64,000 bases of DNA. Source: Lachnospiraceae bacterium. GTDB taxonomy: Bacteria; Bacillota; Clostridia; Lachnospirales; Lachnospiraceae. Below the pieces are notes generated by a model. It was not told where the DNA came from. It saw nothing but the letters and a program-made list of their open reading frames with translations, and made no database searches. The stretch's first letter is position 1. The number at the start of each line of letters is the position of its first letter. A program made the translations under genes and the position numbers. The DNA is taken from the NCBI GenBank assembly GCA_017620375.1, contig JAFZQN010000058.1, positions 1-64,000 on the forward strand, given 5' to 3'. Below are positions 26,207 to 32,951 of the stretch, in pieces.

Positions 26207-26707
26207 TTATTCACCATCTAAATAATTAACTTCCGAATCAAGCTTAAACGACTTTGCCTTGCCGCCTGCCATAAAACGTATATTGCCCGAATCAGGATAT
26301 ACGATCACATCGGAATCCGGATTGGTATCAACATCCAGATAACATACCGGCTCCGTTGAATTATTGGTCAACATATGTCCGCCGTTTTCATTGGCAGGCA
26401 CAGATATGACATCTCCCTCTTTAACTTCCACATCCCCGTGTGATGTCTTCATAGTAGCTGTCCCGGATATGATATAAAACACTTCTTCTCTACCGAAATG
26501 CTGATGGTAAGGATAATTACTCTGTCCGGGCATTAATGTATAGAAATTGACCGTCAGCTGTCCTTCTCCCGTCTTGTACGGAGCGGTAACGTTACTTTTC
26601 TTAAATCCGAACTTACGCTTATGTTCCCCATTGGGATCATAAAACTGATTAAGATCAACATCCTTGTATTCCGCTGTCTTAACATTTTTTATAATTATGT
26701 CCTGCAT
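26207..26707 (-). CDS. Cupin domain protein
   Basis: A 166-residue single-cupin protein. Motif 1 is present as GQSNYPYHQHFGREEVFYIISG with the two His and the Glu that bind metal, and motif 2 as GDVISVPANENGGHML with the last His. It may be a sugar-phosphate isomerase-like or sensory cupin; the substrate is not evident. No signal peptide. GGAG lies upstream of the ATG. Confidence 0.86.
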   Translation of the reverse strand: MQDIIIKNVKTAEYKDVDLNQFYDPNGEHKRKFGFKKSNVTAPYKTGEGQLTVNFYTLMPGQSNYPYHQHFGREEVFYIISGTATMKTSHGDVEVKEGDVISVPANENGGHMLTNNSTEPVCYLDVDTNPDSDVIVYPDSGNIRFMAGGKAKSFKLDSEVNYLDGE

Positions 26708-26827
26708 ATATTACCATTCTCCTATGTTGTATCATACCATATATTTTACCACAGTCTCGGCTAAATACAAAGTGTTTTCTATCATAAATCTATAAAAAGC
26801 AAACTTTATATATGGCATCAAAAAAAT

Positions 26828-26879
26828 ATCTTGACAGTGTAAAGATTGGTTGCTATAATAATCTTGACATTGTAAAGAT
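26828..26879 (+). promoter_or_regulatory. Promoter with two TetR-type operators
   Basis: TTGACA (26831-26836), 17-base spacer, TATAAT (26854-26859). Two 19-bp palindromes, ATCTTGACAGTGTAAAGAT (26828-26846) and the same with one change (26861-26879), overlap the -35 box and the first transcribed bases. Symmetric ATCTTxACA/TGTxAAGAT arms are typical TetR family operators, and a TetR gene ends the operon, so autorepression is very likely. Confidence 0.85.
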
Positions 26880-26890
26880 TGGAGAACGAT

Positions 26891-27976
26891 ATGAAAAAGG
26901 CAGGTAAAATAATGCTTATAGTTTTTTGTAGTCTGGTCGGTGTACTGCTGCTGCTTTTTATAGTATGGGTACTGCTCAGTCCCGGCACCATCAGGACCTA
27001 TGACGGCGAAAAGAGTCTTTCGGAAAAATTTGTAAAAGATATAAACGGCGCACCCAACGGATTCTTTATCAACAGTAAAAATACGGATAACCCTGTACTA
27101 TTACTGGTATCCAGCGGCCCCGGTACCGATGATTACTTCTTGACTGAAAAGTACGAAAAGATGAACCTCGAAGAGTATTTTACCGTCGTATACTGGGATT
27201 ACAGGGATATGGGCATCGCGTACGACAGCGATTATGATACAAGCCAGATAACACTGGCGAATCTGCTGGATGATGTCCACGCTGTCACACAGTATCTTAA
27301 AGAAAGGTTCTCTAAAGATAAGATCTTCATCATGGGCTTTTCCGGCGGGACTCATCTCTCACTGAGGGCTGCATACAACCATCCTGAGGACTACTATGCT
27401 CTCATCAATATGGCACAGTGCATAACCGATTCATACGAGAGAGATACGCTGATGTATAAGTTCATGAAGGACACCTTCACATCCCGGAATGATACCGGAT
27501 CACTGGAAAAGCTCGAGAGATCAGTCGAGCATATGGACGCAGAAAACGTAAAAGCCATCGACTGGTATGAGTACGTATATCTGCTCCACGACGCGGGCGG
27601 CGGTACTATATTAAACAAGTCCGAGTTCTCCGGTATCGTGCTTCCCATAGTCTTCTCAAAGTGCTATACTGTATCGGAAAAGATCAATCTGGTAGTGGCC
27701 ATGAAAATGTATAGGACGACTCCCCTGGCAAAAGAACTAAAAAACTTTGATTACAGAAAGACCATCCCGGAGTTGAAACTCCCGGTATATTTTATCAGCG
27801 GCGAATCAGACTATAACTGCCCTTGGCCACAGGTTGAGGAATACTGCGAGATGCTCAATGCACCCGAGAAACATTTTTACTTAATCCCCGATGCAGCTCA
27901 CAGTCCCCTATGGGAAAATGCAGAGATGACCTGCGATATAATGCGACAGATAAAGGAGAAATATATAAATGAGTGA
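26891..27976 (+). CDS. Membrane-anchored alpha/beta hydrolase
   Basis: A 361-residue protein with an N-terminal membrane helix (about 8-30) and an alpha/beta hydrolase domain: LLLVSSGPGTDDY oxyanion-hole region, VVYWDYRDMG, the nucleophile elbow GFSGG, and late acid and His positions in SGESDYNCPW and DAAHSP. The sequence resembles proline-iminopeptidase-like hydrolases. The ATG at 26891 has GGAG six bases upstream; a TTG at 26879 is possible but lies inside the operator. It is co-transcribed with the overlapping TetR gene, suggesting that the hydrolase acts on or near the regulator's ligand. Confidence 0.85.
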   Translation: MKKAGKIMLIVFCSLVGVLLLLFIVWVLLSPGTIRTYDGEKSLSEKFVKDINGAPNGFFINSKNTDNPVLLLVSSGPGTDDYFLTEKYEKMNLEEYFTVVYWDYRDMGIAYDSDYDTSQITLANLLDDVHAVTQYLKERFSKDKIFIMGFSGGTHLSLRAAYNHPEDYYALINMAQCITDSYERDTLMYKFMKDTFTSRNDTGSLEKLERSVEHMDAENVKAIDWYEYVYLLHDAGGGTILNKSEFSGIVLPIVFSKCYTVSEKINLVVAMKMYRTTPLAKELKNFDYRKTIPELKLPVYFISGESDYNCPWPQVEEYCEMLNAPEKHFYLIPDAAHSPLWENAEMTCDIMRQIKEKYINE

Positions 27977-28550
27977 CAGTTATCATCACGGAAACTTAAG
28001 GCAGGCATTGATAGATGCCGGTGTAAAGATAATAAATGAGAGCGGTGAAGGCGGACTATCTTTGAGGAAAGCCGCTGCTCTGTGCGAGGTATCCCATGCC
28101 GCACCTTACGCTCATTTTAAGGATAAAGATGAACTGATAGAAGCGATCAAAGCAAGTGTAACCGAGCAGTTTATGCAGAAGTTACAATGTGCCGTCAATG
28201 GAGCTCCCGATGCCGAGAGTGCTCTTATCAGCATGGGAAACGGTTATGTAGCATTCTTCCTCCACAAGCCGGATTATTTCAAGTTCTTATTCGGTAATCA
28301 GAATATCACGGCTCATCTCAGCACCGATAAGGAGTATGAAGAAGACTATCCTCCATTTAAACTGTTAAAAGATACATATCTTAGATTCACCGCAGAGAAA
28401 AAAATAAAAAAGAGCAAGACCGAGCAGGAAATGGACCTTTTAAAACTCTGGTCCTCCGCTCACGGCCTTGCTGCTATCGCCTGCATGTCACAGGTTAAAA
28501 TGTCATTTGATTTAGAAAAAGCATTAGAGGGTGGCATACTTCTAAAGTAA
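27969..28550 (+). CDS. TetR/AcrR family regulator
   Basis: A 193-residue repressor. The HTH is at about 10-55 (LRQALIDAGVKIINESG, LSLRKAAALCEVSHAAPYAHFKDKDEL) with a WHG-type ligand domain behind (LLKLWSSAHGLAAIACM). It overlaps the hydrolase gene by 8 bases. Two matching palindromes at the operon promoter are its probable binding sites. Ligand unknown. Confidence 0.92.
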   Translation: MSDSYHHGNLRQALIDAGVKIINESGEGGLSLRKAAALCEVSHAAPYAHFKDKDELIEAIKASVTEQFMQKLQCAVNGAPDAESALISMGNGYVAFFLHKPDYFKFLFGNQNITAHLSTDKEYEEDYPPFKLLKDTYLRFTAEKKIKKSKTEQEMDLLKLWSSAHGLAAIACMSQVKMSFDLEKALEGGILLK

Positions 28551-28578
28551 CAGATAGCCGGATATTAAAGCATATCTA

Positions 28579-29388
28579 TCATTCAAGTATTTCATTGATA
28601 AGAGACTTTATGCTGCTTTCAGCTAACGTCCCCGAATCAAAGTAGACTACAGTTCCGTCCGCCTTGATTGCTACCGTTACGGGGATATATCCGGTAGAGA
28701 ACAGCCTGGCAACCGAATAATCATAATCAAATGTTATCGGAAATGAATATCCGTTTTCTTTAGCAAATTCCATAACATAGTCCTGGTCTTCGCTTTCTTC
28801 AACGTTCACCATAAAGAACTTAACCTTGTCACCGTATTCCTTGTAAAGCTTATCAAAATCAGGTAGTTCTCTTACACAAGGACCGCACCATGTAGCCCAT
28901 CTATTGATAATGACAGGTTTTCCGTGATACTCAGAGAATGAAACCTTATTACCGCTGGCATCATATACATAGAAATCCGTAGTTGCGCTACTCTGTGCAG
29001 AAAGGGTCTTTGCTTTTTTCACCGATGATTTCTTCTGTGCTGTCTTCTTGCCCGACTTTTCAACATAGGCAGCAACCTTAAACTTATAAGTTTTACCGCT
29101 CTTTAACCCGGTTGCTTCAAAAAAGCAGGGTGAAGAAGCATCCACAGATCCGCATTCTTTATACTTTTTCTTAGATGAATTATATTTATAGATCTTGTAA
29201 CCATCTGCTCCTTTTACAGCCTTCCAGCTGATGGTAATTGTCTTTTCAGATGAAACTGTCCCTGTTATCTTGGGTGCAGCAAGCTTTGATGCGGCGTTAC
29301 CGATTTCAGGCTTAGATACAATGGTCATAAGCAGTGTAGCAAATACTGTTATTGCCAGTGTCAGAAATAGTTTTGTGATCTTCTTCAT
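28579..29388 (-). CDS. Secreted Fn3-thioredoxin (TlpA-like) protein
   Basis: A 269-residue exported protein: signal peptide (1-33), a fibronectin type III domain (about 36-130, TITISWKAVKGADGYKIYKY, GLKSGKTYKFKVAAY), then a TlpA/ResA-like thioredoxin domain (about 140-269) with the WCGPC redox motif in RWATWCGPCVRELPDFDKLY and the cis-Pro region GYIPVTVAI. It likely reduces or forms disulfides outside the membrane. The Fn3-thioredoxin combination is uncommon. It follows the lipoprotein gene by about 60 bases and may belong to the redox cluster upstream. Confidence 0.87.
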   Translation of the reverse strand: MKKITKLFLTLAITVFATLLMTIVSKPEIGNAASKLAAPKITGTVSSEKTITISWKAVKGADGYKIYKYNSSKKKYKECGSVDASSPCFFEATGLKSGKTYKFKVAAYVEKSGKKTAQKKSSVKKAKTLSAQSSATTDFYVYDASGNKVSFSEYHGKPVIINRWATWCGPCVRELPDFDKLYKEYGDKVKFFMVNVEESEDQDYVMEFAKENGYSFPITFDYDYSVARLFSTGYIPVTVAIKADGTVVYFDSGTLAESSIKSLINEILE

Positions 29389-29447
29389 GATGATTCCTTT
29401 CTTAAACAGTTTTTAATCTGTCTATGCTTGATTTATCAAGATATCTG

Positions 29448-29894
29448 TCACTTTTCGGTGAACACTATCTTAAATGTTCCATATTTTGCTTCTGTTTTAA
29501 AATCTTTCTCGGAAACCAGTTCATATCCCTTCGGTACCGAATAGATATGTATGTCGTACTGATAGAGATCTCCGACATATCTTACCTCACCGTTTTCATC
29601 GCTTTCCTGCATCATACAGACTTCTTCAGTACATATCTGGATCTTTACGCCTTTAACAGGTGCATTGTTCTGATCTAAGCAAATAAAGACATATTCTTCG
29701 TTTTCCTTATCGGTTATGCTCTCATCCTGAGTCGGTGCAGCCGATATATTATCATCAGAACTATCTTCCTGTTTGATATCAGGAGTTGCGTTCACGGTAT
29801 TTTTACCATCCGTGTTTTCATTGTTTTCTTTGTTGCAGGATACTGCAAATATGATGATCAGCAGTATCGGAAGTATTAGAAGTTTTTTATTCAT
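29448..29894 (-). CDS. Lipoprotein of the redox cluster
   Basis: A 148-residue lipoprotein with signal and lipobox FAVSC (Cys near residue 20), a Ser/Asp/Asn-rich linker, and a small C-terminal beta domain (YVFICLDQNNAPVKGVKIQICTEEVC) that resembles a carboxypeptidase-regulatory/Cna-B-like fold. It contains CTEEVC, a widely spaced Cys pair that could be a target of the neighbouring thioredoxins (inference). It overlaps the polyferredoxin gene by 8 bases. Confidence 0.8.
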   Translation of the reverse strand: MNKKLLILPILLIIIFAVSCNKENNENTDGKNTVNATPDIKQEDSSDDNISAAPTQDESITDKENEEYVFICLDQNNAPVKGVKIQICTEEVCMMQESDENGEVRYVGDLYQYDIHIYSVPKGYELVSEKDFKTEAKYGTFKIVFTEK

Positions 29895-30771
29895 GACTGT
29901 TTTCTTTTGATAATCCTTTGATCGGATTGTATTTTTCTATTGCTTGTGTCGGGCATCCCTTAAGACAATCTCCACATCTTATACACTCCGGAGAATTCAC
30001 GTTTTTACAAGGATCAACGCCCATTTTACAGATACCCGCACAAGCACCACATCCGGTACATTTGTCTTTGTTCAGTTTGTATCTGTATAAGGCCACAGGA
30101 TTAAACAAACTGTAGCAAGCCCCCAAAGGACAAAGATACTTGCAGAAAGGACGGTATACCTTTATACATGAAACCAGTATTATGATAAGAAGTCCTATCT
30201 TCCACCAAAATCTACCCCCGATAGAATCTCTTAATCCGCTGTTAACGGTAACAAGCGGGATCCCGCCGAAAAGTGTACCGCTGGGGCATATGTATTCACA
30301 ATAATACGGTTTTCCGCTCCCTGCATCATCCGTATCAAGTAAAGGAAGAACGATCACAAATAAAACGAGAACTACATACTTAAGCCATCTAAGCTTATGG
30401 TGACCGGGAAGATTTTTCTTTTTCTTAAAAATAGGGATCTTATATAGCAGATCCTGAATGAATCCGAACGGACATAACCATCCACATACAAATCTCCCAA
30501 AAACACTGCCGAAAAAGATAAGTATACCCAGAGCATAAAACGGTATCTTTGATAACGGGCTGTTAAGTTGTGCCTGTAAGGCTCCTATAGGGCAGGAACC
30601 CAAAGCACCGGGACAGGAATAACAGCTTAACCCCGGTACACAGAAATCTTTTGTTTTTCCGGTATATATCTTTCCGGATATAAAACCGTAGAGATATCCG
30701 TTTGTGAGTGCAGTCCATGCAGCCTGAAACAATAATCTCTTACGTTTATTTTTCTTGACTTTATTATTCAA
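29887..30771 (-). CDS. Membrane polyferredoxin (NapH/CcoG-like 4Fe-4S protein)
   Basis: A 294-residue integral membrane iron-sulfur protein. It has a cysteine-rich N-terminal loop (CVPGLSCYSCPGALGSCPIG), two CxxxCP motifs (CGWLCPFG, CKYLCPLG), four to five helices, and at the C-terminus two ferredoxin [4Fe-4S] motifs (CTGCGACAGICKMGVDPC, CIRCGDCLKGCP). Such proteins pass electrons across or along the membrane. It starts with TTG at 30771, overlapping the stop of the CXXC peptide gene, so translational coupling is likely. It probably feeds electrons to the thiol proteins of the cluster. Confidence 0.88.
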   Translation of the reverse strand: MNNKVKKNKRKRLLFQAAWTALTNGYLYGFISGKIYTGKTKDFCVPGLSCYSCPGALGSCPIGALQAQLNSPLSKIPFYALGILIFFGSVFGRFVCGWLCPFGFIQDLLYKIPIFKKKKNLPGHHKLRWLKYVVLVLFVIVLPLLDTDDAGSGKPYYCEYICPSGTLFGGIPLVTVNSGLRDSIGGRFWWKIGLLIIILVSCIKVYRPFCKYLCPLGACYSLFNPVALYRYKLNKDKCTGCGACAGICKMGVDPCKNVNSPECIRCGDCLKGCPTQAIEKYNPIKGLSKENSHE

Positions 30772-30913
30772 TTCCTATGCACTCCAGACATATATTGGTC
30801 GATTTTGTTTCAAGTACACCGACATCCCCTGAGATGATCCCGATATTGATAAGTAACAATGCGATCACTATCAGAAGAAGTCCTATAAGAGTTTTTAAAT
30901 TATCCTTTGACAA
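30764..30913 (-). CDS. CD1871A-type CXXC small membrane protein
   Basis: A 49-residue protein missed by ordinary gene calling because of its length and TTG start. It has one membrane helix (about 7-25: LKTLIGLLLIVIALLLINIG) and ends in CLECIGIE, the CxxCIGI signature of the CD1871A family of CXXC-motif peptides. AAGGGG lies seven bases before the TTG at 30913. It sits between the TlpA-like gene (11 bases) and the polyferredoxin gene (overlap 8 bases), consistent with an electron relay between the two. Confidence 0.82.
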   Translation of the reverse strand: MSKDNLKTLIGLLLIVIALLLINIGIISGDVGVLETKSTNICLECIGIE

Positions 30914-30924
30914 TGTCTCACCCC

Positions 30925-31518
30925 TTATAAGTATTTCTCGATAAGTTTCTTTAATTCCTCTTCCTTCTTACTGCCTATGAAGCTTTCCAGCACTTTACCG
31001 TTCTCATCAGTGATATATGATGTAGGAACGGCAAAGATATCAGATAGCACTCCTTTCATCAGATCCGAAGAAGGTATAAATGACGGGTAAGATACCTGTG
31101 TAACATCATTTACTATCTTTACAGCCTGTTCCAAAAGGTCAGAGTCTACATTTCCCTTACGGTCCGCTATATCTATACAGAATCCTATGACCTGAACTTC
31201 ATCCCCATAAGCCTTATCTATTTTGTCCAGATCGGGCATCTCATTTATACAGGGGCCGCAGTATGTAGCCCATATATTTATCAGGTTTACCTTATGTCCT
31301 TTGAGTATCTCAGAAGTCACCTCTTCACCGGTTATAGAAGTAACTGTAAAGTTACCAAATTCCGTATCTTCTGTTTTCTCATTTTTTATGGCACCATTAC
31401 TGTCCTCACCTGCTTCGGAAGGCGAAGTAAACACGTTTTTATAAAAATTTATCCCAGTAAGGACCAGTCCGCAGATAATAACTACAGAAATAATATAAAT
31501 TAGTATTTTTGTCTTCAT
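30925..31518 (-). CDS. TlpA-like membrane-anchored thioredoxin
   Basis: A 197-residue protein with an N-terminal membrane helix (about 4-24) and a TlpA/ResA-type thioredoxin domain: NIWATYCGPCINEMPDLDK holds the redox motif YCGPC (variant of WCxxC), and VPTSYITDENGKVL the cis-Pro. First gene of the redox cluster. The ATG at 31518 is chosen because the promoter -10 box is only seven bases upstream; a longer frame from 31569 would run through that promoter. There is no ribosome site, so the mRNA appears leaderless. Confidence 0.85.
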   Translation of the reverse strand: MKTKILIYIISVVIICGLVLTGINFYKNVFTSPSEAGEDSNGAIKNEKTEDTEFGNFTVTSITGEEVTSEILKGHKVNLINIWATYCGPCINEMPDLDKIDKAYGDEVQVIGFCIDIADRKGNVDSDLLEQAVKIVNDVTQVSYPSFIPSSDLMKGVLSDIFAVPTSYITDENGKVLESFIGSKKEEELKKLIEKYL

Positions 31519-31525
31519 AATCTGT

Positions 31526-31554
31526 ATTATATCAGTGTAAGTGATAAAAGTCAA
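31526..31554 (-). promoter_or_regulatory. Promoter of the redox operon, probably leaderless
   Basis: TTGACT (31554-31549), 17-base spacer, TATAAT (31531-31526). The ATG follows seven bases after the -10 box, about where transcription should start. The -35 box abuts the U-run of the tRNA terminator. Confidence 0.75.
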
Positions 31555-31594
31555 AAAAAGCGGAAACATCGTTCATTCAATGTTTTCGCTTTTG
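31551..31594 (-). terminator. Terminator of tRNA-Gly
   Basis: AAAGCGAAAACAT (31592-31580) pairs with ATGTTTCCGCTTT (31569-31557) on the minus strand with one mismatch, followed by a run of seven U. Confidence 0.85.
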
Positions 31595-31606
31595 GGCATA
31601 AAAAGA

Positions 31607-31678
31607 AGCGCGAGACGGGGATCGAACCCGCGATCTTCGCCTTGGCAAGGCGACGTACTACCACTGTACCACTCGCGC
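31607..31678 (-). tRNA. tRNA-Gly (GCC)
   Basis: A 72-base cloverleaf: acceptor arms GCGCGAG (5' end at 31678) and CTCGCGC, D-arm with AGTGGTAG, anticodon stem TCGCC/GGCGA around TTGCCAA (anticodon GCC), T-arm CGGGTTCGATCCCCG. Discriminator U; the 3' CCA is not encoded. A small hairpin CGTGCT/AGCACG lies just upstream (31684-31702). Confidence 0.96.
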
Positions 31679-31764
31679 ATCATCGTGCTTCTCTCGAGCA
31701 CGAATGATATATTACACCATAGAATTTAATTTGTCAACAGTTTTTTTAAAATTTTTCAAACAAA

Positions 31765-32466
31765 TTATTCAATTATGTATTCCTGCCATGCGGGACCCAT
31801 GGCAAGATCGTATGAATCAAAGCATACGACGCATAAACCGTCGCCGTTTATATAGTAGTTAAACTGGCTTTCCTTCATGCTTTTAACATAAGTTACAGCC
31901 TCTTCGGTAACATCCTCTCCGTAATCTGCACGGATATTGCCTATCAGACGTTCCTTAATATATTTAAGTGACTTTCCGCTGGCTTTGGTGATCTTAACAG
32001 ACTTGCCTGTACTAAGGTCAAATGTCCCATTCTTATACAGATAATTAGTAACTCCGCCGTAATTGGTCGTGCGAAAGATCCTTACACTTACTGTCTTGCC
32101 GTCATTATATGTCTGGTCACAATCAACGGTATCATGATAAACATTATACTCATCATCTACCGGATACTCATCTGCCACACGATCTTCAGCATATTCAAAT
32201 ACCTGATCGATACCGTACTTATATGCCAGCTTCTTTATAGTCTTGTTGATCTTCTTTATCGCTTTGGTCTTACCTGCAAGACTAAGTCTTTCTATATAGC
32301 ATTCAACAATGATCTTACCGGCTACACCCTCAACTATCTCAGAATAATCATCCTTTATGATAGTAACAGGTGTACGGTCCTTAGCATATACTCCCGCATA
32401 CTCAAATACAGAGACTGCCATAGCAAGACATAAAACAAGTACTAAAACTTTAACTGCTTTTTTCAT
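31765..32466 (-). CDS. Secreted DUF3298/RsiV-like protein
   Basis: A 233-residue exported protein with a signal peptide (about 1-28). The middle and end show the PdaC/RsiV-like pattern: SEIVEGVAGKIIVECYIERL, a central YNVYHDTVDCDQTYN segment, YKNGTFDLSTGKSVKI (the FDLxTG strand-turn typical of DUF3298) and a C-terminal YDLAMGPAWQEYIIE. Function unknown; relatives bind lysozyme or are deacetylase-associated. The ATG at 32466 after AGAGGAAG is preferred over 32511 because it puts the signal peptide at the start. Confidence 0.75.
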   Translation of the reverse strand: MKKAVKVLVLVLCLAMAVSVFEYAGVYAKDRTPVTIIKDDYSEIVEGVAGKIIVECYIERLSLAGKTKAIKKINKTIKKLAYKYGIDQVFEYAEDRVADEYPVDDEYNVYHDTVDCDQTYNDGKTVSVRIFRTTNYGGVTNYLYKNGTFDLSTGKSVKITKASGKSLKYIKERLIGNIRADYGEDVTEEAVTYVKSMKESQFNYYINGDGLCVVCFDSYDLAMGPAWQEYIIE

Positions 32467-32572
32467 CTTCCTCTGCGTCCTTGACGCTCTCCTTTCATGA
32501 TCTGAAACCAATTTTATTCTTTTCGCATATAATTGTAAATACTTTCTTTTTTTACAGAATTAAACCATCGGT

Positions 32573-32950
32573 TTATTTGCCGCCAAATCTCTTAGATCGG
32601 TCAAATACGCGGCTTACTATAGATTCCGCTTCTTCCTCTCCCACCGGTTCTCTTACTCCGAATATCATATCTTTCGCCGGCATGATGCCCTTTAGATACA
32701 CGAAAGCTATATAACGGATACATGATGAGCACTCATATATATCCCTGATCGTAAGCGACGGCTCTAAGCTCGGTTCTTCCGCTTCATGCAGCACGTCGGT
32801 TGCATAAACATATACCATATAAGCTGCGGTACGTCTGTCTAAAACCCGAGTTTCAGACTCATTATATGACAGATGTTCTCCCAGCCGGTACTCAAAATCC
32901 GCCCTGTCATGCTCCCCGAACAATAAATGATAGAAATCTCTTACCGTCAT
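32573..32950 (-). CDS. Small SLH-like protein without signal peptide
   Basis: A 125-residue protein not recognised with certainty. The segment from about 60 (TIRDIYECSSCIRYIAFVYLKGIMPAKD, then FGVREPVGEEEAESIVSRVF) has the pattern of an S-layer homology repeat (FxD...AI...Y.KGIM...F.P..P.TR.EAA.I..R), and residues 33-50 (ETRVLDRRTAAYMVYVYA) look like the end of another. SLH domains bind secondary wall polymers outside the cell, yet no signal peptide is present. It starts one base after the end of the GH27 gene, so the two are probably co-translated. Confidence 0.6.
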   Translation of the reverse strand: MTVRDFYHLLFGEHDRADFEYRLGEHLSYNESETRVLDRRTAAYMVYVYATDVLHEAEEPSLEPSLTIRDIYECSSCIRYIAFVYLKGIMPAKDMIFGVREPVGEEEAESIVSRVFDRSKRFGGK

Positions 32951-32951
32951 A

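Noticed and set aside
31684..31702. Small hairpin upstream of the tRNA considered as a second RNA gene
   Set aside because: Only six base pairs and no promoter or conserved loop; likely a leader or processing signal of the tRNA.
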